Part shown: positions 40,990 to 54,425 of the stretch, piece by piece
Layout of the letters: every line of letters begins with the position of its first letter
Numbering within the stretch: the first letter of the stretch is position 1
Source of the DNA: Bacteroidaceae bacterium
GTDB lineage: Bacteria; Bacteroidota; Bacteroidia; Bacteroidales; Bacteroidaceae
Direction of reading: 5' to 3'
Assembly (NCBI GenBank): GCA_017503065.1
Contig: JAFVTT010000030.1
Span: 1-61,693 of the forward strand
Length of the DNA stretch: 61,693 nucleotides
Notes under the pieces: generated by a model
Told to the model about the DNA's origin: nothing
Seen by the model: only the letters and a program-made list of their open reading frames with translations
Database searches by the model: none
Program-made: the position numbers and the translations under genes

Positions 40990-42597
40990 CTATATTTCCA
41001 TCAGCCTTTGCTCAAATTCCTTCTTGGGGTACAGGGCGATGGCATGGATGCGGCTTCTGTAATTGTAGATGGTAGGAAGGGAGTAGTTCAGGAAATGTGC
41101 TATCTGCCCGATGTCCTTCACTCCAAGGCGTATGAGGGCAAAGATGCGGAGTTCCGGCGTCAGGTGTCCGCCGTCGGGAGGAATTATCCTGTGCTCGGGT
41201 TGCAGAAGTTCGTTGAAGCGCTGGACGAAGTTGGGGTGGGTGTCCAGGAAGGCGGTATCAAAGTCGTTGAAGAAGCGCTGCTTCTCCTCATCGAAATACT
41301 GGCCGGACTTCAGTTGCTTTATGACGTCGTTCTGCTTTCCGGCCTTAGCCAGACGAAGCAGGTCCTTGCGGTACTCGTCCATGTTCTCTATGTACGAGCG
41401 GCAACGGTTCAGGTAGAATGTGATGTATTTCTCCTTGGTGCTGTCCAGTTTCTTCAGGTCGGCATTTGCTTCGCCCAGCAGGCGGTTGGCGTTCTCCAGC
41501 CTGGAATTGCTGACGTACAGTTGGGAACGTGCATATCTGAGACGCTTGGATTCAAAGTAGAAGTACACGGCAAAGCCTATTATCAGCAGTGTCAGTGAGG
41601 CAAAGGCAATTACCGCCATGTGCCTGGCCCTGCTTTCGCTGTTCTGCACCTCCTGATGGGCGTGGTCTATAATCGGGTAGATCTCGGCAATGGCAATGGA
41701 GCGCAGGCGGGCATTGCAGAATGTGGCGTCCTCCATGGCGCAGACCATGTAGTTGTAGGCACGTTCTATTTCCCCGCGCTCGTAGAGAGCCACGGCAAGT
41801 TCCTGCAGAGCGATGTACTCCGTCACGCCACGGCGAATGTCGTGTATGGCGGTGCGGGCCAAGTAATGTACCAGACTGTCCGTCTGCCCAAGATGCTTTT
41901 TCACCGTTGCCATATTATATAAGGTATATGCCAACTGTTCTCCCTTTGCCTGCTCCTTGATTCCGCTCAGCAGACTTTCGGCCGCCCTGATATTTCCCTG
42001 GCTTATTTCCTTGTCGGCCATACACACCGCGTGGCTGATGGGGTCTTTTTCCAGTGTGAGTATGGAATCGCGGTACAATTCGGTCAGTATGGTGTAACTC
42101 TCCTGCACGTCGCTCAGGGCCTTGGTGTATTCTGCCAGCCATCCGTATATTGTGCGCCGTACATGCATGTATTGCAACAGGCCTTCCGGAGTGACGATCT
42201 TATTCTTCAGGCTGTCCAGTTGGGCATTTGAATGGTGGTATGTGCCCATGATGCCCATCGTGAGCGATTGCTTTATTAGTGCCACCTCCTGCATCTTCTG
42301 GTCTTCGCACTTCACGGCCTGGGCATAGAGCAGTTTTGTGTAGAGCAGGGCAGAGTCGCTCTGGAAATGGGCATAGGACCTGTATAATTCGTGGTACACG
42401 TTCATCAGAGCCTTGCCGCATACAACCTGCTTCATGTTTTGCAGACTGTCGATGGATTGGCGCTTTTCTGCATGGTATCTGGCCTTGTTGCGAATGGTCT
42501 GGTCCAGTTCCTTCAGTATCTCCTGTGTGCTGTTCTGACTCCTGCATAGGTTAGGTGCGAATATAAATAGGAAGAAAAGGAGAAACGCTTGTCTCAT
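40990..42597 (-). CDS. SusR-like membrane regulator (DUF6377 type) of the starch locus
   Basis: A 535-residue protein with an N-terminal signal (MRQAFLLFFLFIFAPNLCRS), a long TPR-like helical periplasmic part, one membrane helix at about 328-350 (MAVIAFASLTLLIIGFAVYFYF), a cytoplasmic coiled coil and a C-terminal HTH-like end (LTPELRIFALIRLGVKDIGQIAHFL). The same plan occurs in the Bacteroides regulator SusR, which senses maltose or maltodextrins and activates the sus genes. It diverges from the susA-like gene with a 250-base gap, which supports that role. Confidence 0.82.
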   Translation of the reverse strand: MRQAFLLFFLFIFAPNLCRSQNSTQEILKELDQTIRNKARYHAEKRQSIDSLQNMKQVVCGKALMNVYHELYRSYAHFQSDSALLYTKLLYAQAVKCEDQKMQEVALIKQSLTMGIMGTYHHSNAQLDSLKNKIVTPEGLLQYMHVRRTIYGWLAEYTKALSDVQESYTILTELYRDSILTLEKDPISHAVCMADKEISQGNIRAAESLLSGIKEQAKGEQLAYTLYNMATVKKHLGQTDSLVHYLARTAIHDIRRGVTEYIALQELAVALYERGEIERAYNYMVCAMEDATFCNARLRSIAIAEIYPIIDHAHQEVQNSESRARHMAVIAFASLTLLIIGFAVYFYFESKRLRYARSQLYVSNSRLENANRLLGEANADLKKLDSTKEKYITFYLNRCRSYIENMDEYRKDLLRLAKAGKQNDVIKQLKSGQYFDEEKQRFFNDFDTAFLDTHPNFVQRFNELLQPEHRIIPPDGGHLTPELRIFALIRLGVKDIGQIAHFLNYSLPTIYNYRSRIHAIALYPKKEFEQRLMEI

Positions 42598-42847
42598 GGT
42601 TAGTTAGATAGGGTTAACACGAAGACAAAATTACGAAAATATAATTAAATAATGAAGTTAATGCCAAGGATTTTACAGGAAAAGCCGTTTCTTGAATCTA
42701 CATTTTAATCTCATAGTTTTTGTGTAAACTCTTGATAACCAGTCTTTGTATTCTTTAAAACATCTACATTCTTTTTATATTGACGTTGATGATGTTATTA
42801 AAAAGGATAAATTAGCGTTCGGAAAACCTTAAACAACAAACCATACC
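42598..42847. other. Regulatory region between the SusR-like gene and the starch operon
   Basis: An AT-rich divergent gap. The sequence ATCTACATT plus one base plus T occurs at 42696-42706 and 42762-42772, 66 bp apart in direct orientation, and may be a regulator site. A minus-strand -7 box TAATTTTG (42633-42626) serves the regulator gene. No exact TAnnTTTG was found for the operon, in keeping with an activated promoter; TAGTTTTTG near 42714 is one base too long. Confidence 0.55.
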
Positions 42848-46920
<4,073 letters not shown>

Positions 46921-46967
46921 CCTAACAATAACCTAATATTAACCTAAACAATCTAAAACTAATTCGC

Positions 46968-49900
46968 ATGAAAAGAGTGAATTCAGCGATGCAGAGATGT
47001 TGGGTCATGCTCATGGCTCTCATATTCTGTGTCAGTGCCTTTGCACAGACAACTGTGAAAGGACTTGTGAAGGATGACTTGGGTGAACCATTGGCAGGCG
47101 TGAAGATTGCCGTCAAGGGTGGACAGGCCATCGGTACGACAGATTTGGAAGGTAATTTTCAAATCAGATGTGAAAGGGGAACTACCTTGGTATTCACTTA
47201 CATGGGCTTCCTCCCACGCGAGGTTACGGCAACAGCCAACATGCTTGTTGTCATGTCCGAGGATACCAAGACTTTGGACGAGGCCGTAGTTATCGGTTAT
47301 GGTTCTGTAAAGAAGAACGACATGACCGGTAGCGTTGTGGCTTTCCGTCCTGACGAGAAGAACAGAGGCATGATCACCAGCCCTCAGGAGATGCTGCAGG
47401 GTAAGGTGGCCGGTGTGGTAGTTAACACCCACAGCGGTGAGCCTGGTGCAGGTGCCATGATCCGTGTGCGTGGCGGTTCTTCTCTAAATGCCAGCAACGA
47501 CCCTCTTATTGTCATCGATGGTATGGCTATGGACAACAATGCCACCAAGGGTATGTCCAACCCTCTGTCTTTGGTTAACCCCAACGATATTGAGAGTTTC
47601 AGCATTCTTAAGGACGCAAGTGCCACCGCCATCTATGGTAGCCGTGGTTCTAACGGTGTTATCCTCATCACCACCAAGAAGGGTAGGGCAGGCGGTCCTG
47701 TCAAGGTAAGTTACAACGGTTCCGTATCATTCTCTACCAACTTCAACACTCTCGACGTGATGAACGCACAGGAATATGTGGACTTTATCACCAATTACTA
47801 TGGCGAGGGCAGCAAGGCATGGAACCTGCTCGGCTGGAAGAAGCGCGATGCAGACGGCAACCCCTTGAAGGAGTTTGGTACATACGATACAGACTGGCAG
47901 AAGGAAATCTACCGTACAGGCGTTAACCATGATCACAACATCACTTTGCAGGGTGGCGTGCAGGCCGAGGACAAGTCAGTCTTTGCCATGCCCTACCGTG
48001 TAAGTGTAGGTTACACCGGCCAGCAGGGTGTACTGAAGGGCAGCGATTACAAGCGCCTGACAGCCAGTGTGAACCTGAGCCCCTCGTTCCTGGACAACCA
48101 TCTGACATTCAACATGAACGGTAAGTTCGTGAAGAGTTGGACCAACCCCGGTAACGGCGAGGCTATCGGTGCGGCAGTAGGTATGGATCCCACACAGCCC
48201 ATCAAGGACATGGAGAATCCCAAGTTCAAGAACTATGGCGGTTACTTCCAGTGGGTACAGGAAGCCGAGTACGGCAACCCCAACTGGGGCTACACCCATC
48301 AGCAGGGTCCCAAGAATGCAGTTGAGTTGGTAAACAACTATGGTTTCGACAAGGACGCATGGGTGTTCATGGGCAACGTGGATGCTGCCTATAAGGTTCA
48401 TGGTCTGGAGGACCTGTCGCTGCATGTTAATCTGGCAGGCGAGTGGACCAACGGTCAGGAGAACACCTACCAGTCTCCCTACTCTATGTCCGGTTACTAC
48501 TATGGCAGTTATGGCTGGAACACCGAGGAGAAGCATAATCTTCAGTTGAGCGCTTTCGCAGCCTACGACAAGGAATTCAACAAGAACCATAGCCTGAACG
48601 TAATGGCAGGTTACGAATGGAGCGAGTTCCAGTATATGGGTCGTGAGAAGTTCTGGGGCTACTATCCCGAGGGCGACAGAAAGTACAACCCCGATCCCGC
48701 CCAGAACATCTATGATCCCACAGGATATCCCGAGGACGGCAAGCCCTGGGGCAACCGCCTGCACATGGTTTCATGGTTCGGCCGTGCCAACTACAGCCTT
48801 CTGGACCGTTATCTGTTCACCTTCACTGCCCGTGCCGACGGTAGCAGCCGTTTTGCCAAGGGCAACCAGTGGGGCTTCTTCCCCAGTGCCGCTTTTGCAT
48901 GGCGCATCAACGACGAGGGCTTCATGAAGGACGTGGACGAGGTAAGCGAAATGAAGTTGCGTCTGGGTTGGGGTAAGACCGGCCAGCAGGACTTCCCCGG
49001 CATGTATCACTACTACCTGCCTGCTTACAGCGACAACAAGTCCGATGCCTATACCTATCCTTTGGGCGGCACCGACGGCAGCATGACAAAGCCTGATGCC
49101 TACAATGCAGACCTGCGTTGGGAGACCACTACTACCTACAACTTCGGTCTGGATATGGGCTTCCTGAACCAGCGCTTCACCGCAAGCGTGGACGCTTATC
49201 TGCGCAAGACCACCGACCTGTTCAACCTGAACAGCGTGCCCACCGGTTCAAACTTCAACAACAAGGTATACTCCAACGTAGGCTCTCTCACCAACCGTGG
49301 TGTCGAGTTCTCGTTCGTGGCACGTCCCATAGTTACCAAGGACTGGTACTGGGAGATTGGCGGTAACTTCGGTTACAACAGCAACGAGATAGACGAACTC
49401 TATGGTGGCCGCGACATGGTTGAAGGCGGCGTATGGCATGCCAACGAGGCAATCACATACCACAAGGTAGGTCTGCCCGCCAACAGTTTCTACGTTTATC
49501 AGCAGGTTTACGGCGAGAACGGCCAGCCCCTGATGGGTGTCTATGTGGACCGCAATGGCGACGGTGTCATCACCGACCAGGACCGCTACTTCTACAAGAG
49601 CACCACATCTCCCTGGACCGCAGGCCTGAGCACACGTCTGCAGTACAAGAACTGGGATCTGGGCATGAACTTCCGCGGTGCATTCGGCGGTTATGTCTAC
49701 AACGAACTGGAGTCCGGTATGGCAAACATCGGTCAGGCATACACCCAGAAGGGTGAGGGCTGGCTGAACAATGCTACTGCCGACCTAGTGAAGATGGGTT
49801 GGACCTCTTACGTTTACGGTGCATCCGACTACTTCGTGCAGAACGCATCATTCATCAAGTGCGACAACATCACCTTGGGCTACAACTTCGAGAATCTGTT

Positions 49901-50069
49901 CAAGACTCAGAAGTACCAGGGCATCAGCGGTCGCTTGGCATTCAGCGTGAGCAACGTATTCTATATTACAAAGTACAAGGGTCTGGACCCCGAGCAGACC
50001 AGCGGTGCGGAGAGCAGTCTCTATCCCCGTCCACGTACCTATATGGTTAACCTGAACCTGAACTTTTAA
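46968..50069 (+). CDS. susC: SusC-like TonB-dependent outer membrane receptor
   Basis: A 1033-residue SusC/RagA-type transporter. After the signal peptide comes the carboxypeptidase-like domain (VKGLVKDDLGEPLAGVKIAV, ending FTYMGFLPREV), the TonB box and plug (EAVVIGYGSVKKNDMTGSV, IVIDGMAMDNN, YGSRGSNGVILITTKKG) and a 22-strand barrel ending in NLNLNF. It imports starch oligosaccharides with SusD as lid. The susD gene follows by 15 bases. Confidence 0.95.
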   Translation: MKRVNSAMQRCWVMLMALIFCVSAFAQTTVKGLVKDDLGEPLAGVKIAVKGGQAIGTTDLEGNFQIRCERGTTLVFTYMGFLPREVTATANMLVVMSEDTKTLDEAVVIGYGSVKKNDMTGSVVAFRPDEKNRGMITSPQEMLQGKVAGVVVNTHSGEPGAGAMIRVRGGSSLNASNDPLIVIDGMAMDNNATKGMSNPLSLVNPNDIESFSILKDASATAIYGSRGSNGVILITTKKGRAGGPVKVSYNGSVSFSTNFNTLDVMNAQEYVDFITNYYGEGSKAWNLLGWKKRDADGNPLKEFGTYDTDWQKEIYRTGVNHDHNITLQGGVQAEDKSVFAMPYRVSVGYTGQQGVLKGSDYKRLTASVNLSPSFLDNHLTFNMNGKFVKSWTNPGNGEAIGAAVGMDPTQPIKDMENPKFKNYGGYFQWVQEAEYGNPNWGYTHQQGPKNAVELVNNYGFDKDAWVFMGNVDAAYKVHGLEDLSLHVNLAGEWTNGQENTYQSPYSMSGYYYGSYGWNTEEKHNLQLSAFAAYDKEFNKNHSLNVMAGYEWSEFQYMGREKFWGYYPEGDRKYNPDPAQNIYDPTGYPEDGKPWGNRLHMVSWFGRANYSLLDRYLFTFTARADGSSRFAKGNQWGFFPSAAFAWRINDEGFMKDVDEVSEMKLRLGWGKTGQQDFPGMYHYYLPAYSDNKSDAYTYPLGGTDGSMTKPDAYNADLRWETTTTYNFGLDMGFLNQRFTASVDAYLRKTTDLFNLNSVPTGSNFNNKVYSNVGSLTNRGVEFSFVARPIVTKDWYWEIGGNFGYNSNEIDELYGGRDMVEGGVWHANEAITYHKVGLPANSFYVYQQVYGENGQPLMGVYVDRNGDGVITDQDRYFYKSTTSPWTAGLSTRLQYKNWDLGMNFRGAFGGYVYNELESGMANIGQAYTQKGEGWLNNATADLVKMGWTSYVYGASDYFVQNASFIKCDNITLGYNFENLFKTQKYQGISGRLAFSVSNVFYITKYKGLDPEQTSGAESSLYPRPRTYMVNLNLNF

Positions 50070-50084
50070 TGGAACCAAGACATT

Positions 50085-51734
50085 ATGAAAGTAAATAAGT
50101 TTCTATCATATATTGCAGCCGGACTCTTCATGGCCGGAGCAATGACATCTTGTATGGGAGACCTGAACAGTGAGATTATCGACCCCGATGTGAAGCCGCT
50201 GGATCCCCAGAAGATGTATGTGAAGTGTTACGCTTCCCTGATCATGGAAGGTAACGACGGCAGTGCCGATTTCGATATCGACGACGCAGGTAAGAGCACC
50301 CTGTTGCGTAATATCTACAATCTGGAGTGTCTGAGCACCGATGAGGCCATCTGCTGGTGGACCGACGGTGGTCTGGTGAACGCCAGTTACAACCAGAGCG
50401 GTGCCGAGGACCAGGTATTGCGTTTCATGTACTACCGCCTCATGTCCAACATAACCTATTGCAACCACTATCTTGAGACCGAGGCCTGTCTGGCATTGGG
50501 CAAGGACAAGGCTGCCGAGGTACGCTGGATTCGTGCTTTCAACTACTATGTGCTGGCCAACACTTTCGGTAACGTGCCTTTCCTGACCAAGATTTCTTCC
50601 GAGGCTGCACCCCGTGCCACACGCGAGGAAATGTACCATTGGCTGGTGTCCGAGTTCCGTGCCGTGGAGGAGGACCTGCTCGAGGCTCGTCCCAAAAGTT
50701 CTTCCGACCCCAACTACGGCCGTCTGGACAAGGCTGCCGCATGGCTCATGCTTAGCCGTATGTATCTGAATGCCGAGGTGTGGAAGGGTGACTTCAACGA
50801 TGCCAACGGCGGCAACCTTCTGGACTCTGTCAAGGTGCTGTCCGACAAGATCATCACCGAGGGCAAGTATGAACTTTTCACCGGTGAATCTGACGTAACC
50901 GTAGAAGGCGTGGATTGCCACTATACTGCATACGACATGCTCTTCATGGCCGACAATGGCGAGAGCGGTGCTGCCGCTGAGGCTATCCTGCCTCTGTTGC
51001 AGGATGGTGCCGTTACACGCGGTTGGGGTGGCTCTCTGTTCTTCACAGCCGCTCACTGGAGCACTGCCATGAAGACCGTTTGCGACCTTTCTGCAGGTAC
51101 CACCGGCGTTGACTGGACCGGTATGCGTGTCCGCCGTCAGTTGGTGGAGAAGTTCACCGACAATCCCGAGGCATGGGAGGGCAAGACCGCCAAGGAAATC
51201 CGTGCCGTTGCAGGTGACGACCGTGCCCTGTTCTGGGGTGTGGACCATACTGTTAGCATTGGCGACAACACCATGTTCGAGCAGGGTCTGGCAACAGTGA
51301 AGTGGAACAACCGCAGAAGCGATGGCCAGCCCACCAACAGCACTTATGAGGTGGACGGCGACTTCTTCCTGCTTCGTGCAGCAGAAGCTTATCTGAACTA
51401 TGTAGAGGCCGACATCCGTCTGAACGGTACATGCTCAGAGAAGGCTAAGGGCTACATGGATGATGTACGTGCCCGTGCACATGCAGCAGCACATCTGACA
51501 TACTCCTTGGAGGATGTTCTGGACGAGCGTGCACGCGAGTTCTATTGCGAGGGCTACCGCCGTACCGACCTGATCCGCTTCGGACAGTATGGCGGCAACC
51601 AGGCCACATACGTGTGGGACGGCAAGAACGGTACCACTCCCGGCACTGCTTTCGAGGCATACCGCAACATCTATCCTATCCCGACTTCCGAGTTGATGAC
51701 CAACGACAACCTTTGGCAGAACGACGGATACTAA
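50085..51734 (+). CDS. susD: SusD-like starch-binding outer membrane lipoprotein
   Basis: A 549-residue SusD/RagB family lipoprotein with lipobox AMTSC near residue 23. The helical TPR-type body carries the family end signature (YIYPIPTSEL-like, here NIYPIPTSELMTNDNLWQNDGY). It binds starch at the surface and closes over SusC. Aromatic-rich segments such as EAICWWTDGG may line the binding site. Confidence 0.95.
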   Translation: MKVNKFLSYIAAGLFMAGAMTSCMGDLNSEIIDPDVKPLDPQKMYVKCYASLIMEGNDGSADFDIDDAGKSTLLRNIYNLECLSTDEAICWWTDGGLVNASYNQSGAEDQVLRFMYYRLMSNITYCNHYLETEACLALGKDKAAEVRWIRAFNYYVLANTFGNVPFLTKISSEAAPRATREEMYHWLVSEFRAVEEDLLEARPKSSSDPNYGRLDKAAAWLMLSRMYLNAEVWKGDFNDANGGNLLDSVKVLSDKIITEGKYELFTGESDVTVEGVDCHYTAYDMLFMADNGESGAAAEAILPLLQDGAVTRGWGGSLFFTAAHWSTAMKTVCDLSAGTTGVDWTGMRVRRQLVEKFTDNPEAWEGKTAKEIRAVAGDDRALFWGVDHTVSIGDNTMFEQGLATVKWNNRRSDGQPTNSTYEVDGDFFLLRAAEAYLNYVEADIRLNGTCSEKAKGYMDDVRARAHAAAHLTYSLEDVLDERAREFYCEGYRRTDLIRFGQYGGNQATYVWDGKNGTTPGTAFEAYRNIYPIPTSELMTNDNLWQNDGY

Positions 51735-51767
51735 CAGACGAGACAACAACCTTTAAAAAGCATAATC

Positions 51768-52985
51768 ATGAAATTCAATAAGATATTATCATACATGGCT
51801 TTCGGCGTGGGCATGGTTGCCTGTCTGGCTTCCTGTACAGACGACCGTGTGTCTAACCCCACACTGATAGAGCCTGAGGCTGGTTCATTCGTTTTGTTCC
51901 AGCCTGAATACAGTGGTTCTGTCGTAGACCTGAACAATCAGGACAATCCCGACTACGGAATCGTGCTGACATGGAACCAGCCCACCTACACCAGCAACGG
52001 TGCTCCCATCGGCTTCAATGCAGGTGCCGGTACCAGTTACAAGGTGATGATTTCGCCCTCAGGCCAGTTTACCAATGCCTATGACCATGCCCTTCTGCAG
52101 AAGGACGGCACATACACCGGCGAGGCTTTCGACTATGTAGTCGTGGACGAGGTCTACCAGACCACAACCACCAACGTTCTGGCCAAGACCATCAACCTGG
52201 CCTTGAACCGCTGGAACCAGCATAACCCCGCCACAGAGACGGTATGGACCGATGGTATGGACCTGGAACCGATGGATATTACCGTTAAGGTTCTTTCCCG
52301 TGTTGTGGACGGTGGCGAAAACCTGCTCTTCTCCATCGAGTCCAACACCATCAGCCTGAAGGTGAAGCCCTATTATCAGAAGACCCAGGAGGAGAGCGTT
52401 CCAGAGCCTATCTACATGCCCGGCAACGGCAATGGCTGGAATCACGATTTCGCTCCTATCCTCACCTACAATGCCGACCTGAACGCATTGAGCGGCTATG
52501 CCTACATGAATGGCGAGTTCAAGTTCACCGTTGCCGACAACTGGGGTGACGGCGAGTACAACTGCAGCCACTTCAACCAGGATCTCTGCTCTTCCAACAT
52601 CGTCATCAACGAGGGTACTGGCAACATCGGCTTCAGCGGCGACCCCGGCATGTATGTCGTTTCTGTCGACCTGAAGAACGGCAGCATCGTGGCAGAGCCT
52701 TCAACATGGCGTCTGGTAGGTGACTTCAACGGCTGGGCTCCAGACGATGACACCCAGATAATGACCTACGACATGGAGAAGCATTGTCTGGTGAAGACCG
52801 GTGCAACGGTAACCGAGAACGGTTGGAAGTTCACCAGCAACGGCAACTGGGATGTCAACTACGGTGGTGATCTGAAGGCCCTGGAACGCAATGGCGCCAA
52901 TATCGAGATCGCTGGTTCTACCATCTGCCTCTTCCTGGAGAACACCAAGACCACTCAGGGTGTCGTATATGCTACAGTGGAATAA
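51768..52985 (+). CDS. susE: SusE-like surface starch-binding lipoprotein
   Basis: A 405-residue lipoprotein (lipobox LASC near residue 23). The N-terminal SusE-type beta domain (SFVLFQPEYSGSVVDLNNQ, TWNQPTYTSNG) is followed by two carbohydrate-binding repeats with aromatic positions (GNGNGWNHDFAPILTYN and VGDFNGWAPDDDTQIMTYD). It would help hold starch on the surface. It lies 33 bases after susD. Confidence 0.87.
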   Translation: MKFNKILSYMAFGVGMVACLASCTDDRVSNPTLIEPEAGSFVLFQPEYSGSVVDLNNQDNPDYGIVLTWNQPTYTSNGAPIGFNAGAGTSYKVMISPSGQFTNAYDHALLQKDGTYTGEAFDYVVVDEVYQTTTTNVLAKTINLALNRWNQHNPATETVWTDGMDLEPMDITVKVLSRVVDGGENLLFSIESNTISLKVKPYYQKTQEESVPEPIYMPGNGNGWNHDFAPILTYNADLNALSGYAYMNGEFKFTVADNWGDGEYNCSHFNQDLCSSNIVINEGTGNIGFSGDPGMYVVSVDLKNGSIVAEPSTWRLVGDFNGWAPDDDTQIMTYDMEKHCLVKTGATVTENGWKFTSNGNWDVNYGGDLKALERNGANIEIAGSTICLFLENTKTTQGVVYATVE

Positions 52986-53007
52986 ACATTAGAATCTCTG
53001 TTAAATA

Positions 53008-54117
53008 ATGAATAATATGTATAAGAAGATATTTATATCATTGGCTCTCGTTGCAGGACTCAGTTCCTGCGACGGAGACTACACGGACTGGGTTCAGCCC
53101 GAGGAGAATACCCAGCAGGAGGCTAAGGAAGTTGCCATGCAGTTCACCGCCGTTACAGACCTGATAGACCTGGACAAGGTGGAGGGCAACACGGTGAAGA
53201 TAGGTGACTTCACAACCGCCAATGTGCAGAAGATTACCGATGCCGTCTATACGGTAAAGGCCGGAGACAGGAGTTATGGCATTCCCGTAGCCGAGGATGG
53301 AACCGTTGCGGTTGACAATTTGAAGGGCGCCGTGGTGGAACTCTACGGACGCGATGTGGAAGAGCGTACCCTTGAGGGCAATATCTCTGCCAAGGGTTGG
53401 ACAGACACTACCGATGTGCAGAGCCAGAACCTGGTTGTGCTGCTCAAGACCACAGAGCCTGTGGTAATCAAGGTTATGCCCCAGCCCATGCCCAATTACT
53501 ACTTCGTTACCGGTAACCCCAACAACTGGACAAGCAGTGCCGTTACTCCTCTGTTCCCCACAGATGCCAAGCATCAGAGCCTGACAACATACTTCTGGGG
53601 CGCATGGGATGTGAAGTTCTGGTATGTAGGCGATATCGGCAACTGGGACAAGGCCTATGGTTGTGAGGTGGACGGTTGCAACGATCCCGCCGGCAAGATT
53701 ATCGGTCAGAACGCCCAGGCCATCTCTTCTCCCGAGGCAGGTTACTACACCTTCTCTGTGGACTTCTCTACCAACGAGTACACATGGACTCTGTGCGAGG
53801 AGCAGTTCCCCGCCGAATACGAAGTTATCGGTCTGATAGGTTCAATTACCGATTGGGGCAGCGACATAGACATGACCCAGGTAATAGGCAAGGACAATGA
53901 GAAGACCCACGTATGGTACGCCACAGGTGTGGAGATTCCCGAGAACGGTGAGGTTAAGTTCCGTGCCAACCACGACTGGGGTGCCAACTGGGGCGGCCAG
54001 GAGTTCCCCTATGCCACCGGTGCAAAGGACGGTGCCAACATCGTTGTCAATCCCGGCGGTACTTACGACATCTACTTCAACGACATTACCAAGCAATACT
54101 TGTTTATCGCTAAATAG
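53008..54117 (+). CDS. SusF-like surface starch-binding lipoprotein
   Basis: A 369-residue lipoprotein with lipobox GLSSC near residue 22. Residues 40-150 form a beta domain. Two SusE/F-type binding modules follow (VTGNPNNWTSSAVTPLFP with FWGAWDVKFWYVGD; VIGLIGSITDWGSDIDMTQV with FRANHDWGANWGG). It is shorter than the Bacteroides SusF, with two modules visible, not three. ATG at 53017 is an alternative start. The next gene is separated by 308 bases. Confidence 0.83.
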   Translation: MNNMYKKIFISLALVAGLSSCDGDYTDWVQPEENTQQEAKEVAMQFTAVTDLIDLDKVEGNTVKIGDFTTANVQKITDAVYTVKAGDRSYGIPVAEDGTVAVDNLKGAVVELYGRDVEERTLEGNISAKGWTDTTDVQSQNLVVLLKTTEPVVIKVMPQPMPNYYFVTGNPNNWTSSAVTPLFPTDAKHQSLTTYFWGAWDVKFWYVGDIGNWDKAYGCEVDGCNDPAGKIIGQNAQAISSPEAGYYTFSVDFSTNEYTWTLCEEQFPAEYEVIGLIGSITDWGSDIDMTQVIGKDNEKTHVWYATGVEIPENGEVKFRANHDWGANWGGQEFPYATGAKDGANIVVNPGGTYDIYFNDITKQYLFIAK

Positions 54118-54134
54118 CTCTTAGGTTGTCATGT

Positions 54135-54172
54135 CACGTTGTGTTCCCGGCCTTGTGCCGGGGCACAGCGTG
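54135..54172 (+). terminator. Partial terminator / attenuator after the SusF-like gene
   Basis: CACGTTGTGTTCCCGGC pairs with GCCGGGGCACAGCGTG with a few wobble or mismatch positions around CTTGT. A weak GCTTTAAC follows, so partial termination is likely. Confidence 0.55.
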
Positions 54173-54269
54173 GCTTTAACAAAAAAGAAACGGGAATAGT
54201 CGGGAACAGACTCCGTTAGGGCAGACGATTCATAACTTCGGCAGCCTTTTGTCGTCCCGAGAGCAAGGC

Positions 54270-54330
54270 AGTGTTGTCACGACAACACTCCTGTGTTGAT
54301 GCGTCAACACTCCAGTGTTGTCAGTGCAAC
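54270..54330. repeat. Array of GTGTTG / CAACAC hairpin units, 22-bp period
   Basis: AGTGTTG, 6 nt, CAACACT, CC, TGTGTTG, 6 nt, CAACACT, CC, AGTGTTG, 6 nt, CAAC. Five full half-sites of alternating orientation and one partial one give overlapping palindromes. The plan (7-bp arms beginning AGT or TGT and ending ACT, joined by CC) equals that of the array at 1949-2040, while the arm sequence differs. It lies 95 bases before the amylase start. Confidence 0.88.
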
Positions 54331-54425
54331 AAAATTCCACCATCGAGACACCGTCCCCATATCTTCGGGGCATCAGCATATATCCATCACACGGAATCAA
54401 CAAAAATATCATAAAGGACAATATC

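Larger units (their letters stand above)
54118..54425. other. Intergenic region before the tail-bearing amylase gene
   Basis: No gene was seen. It contains an imperfect terminator-like stem (54135-54172) and a second hairpin array (54270-54330), followed by about 95 bases of leader. The amylase gene is probably expressed partly by read-through and may have its own start here. Confidence 0.65.
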
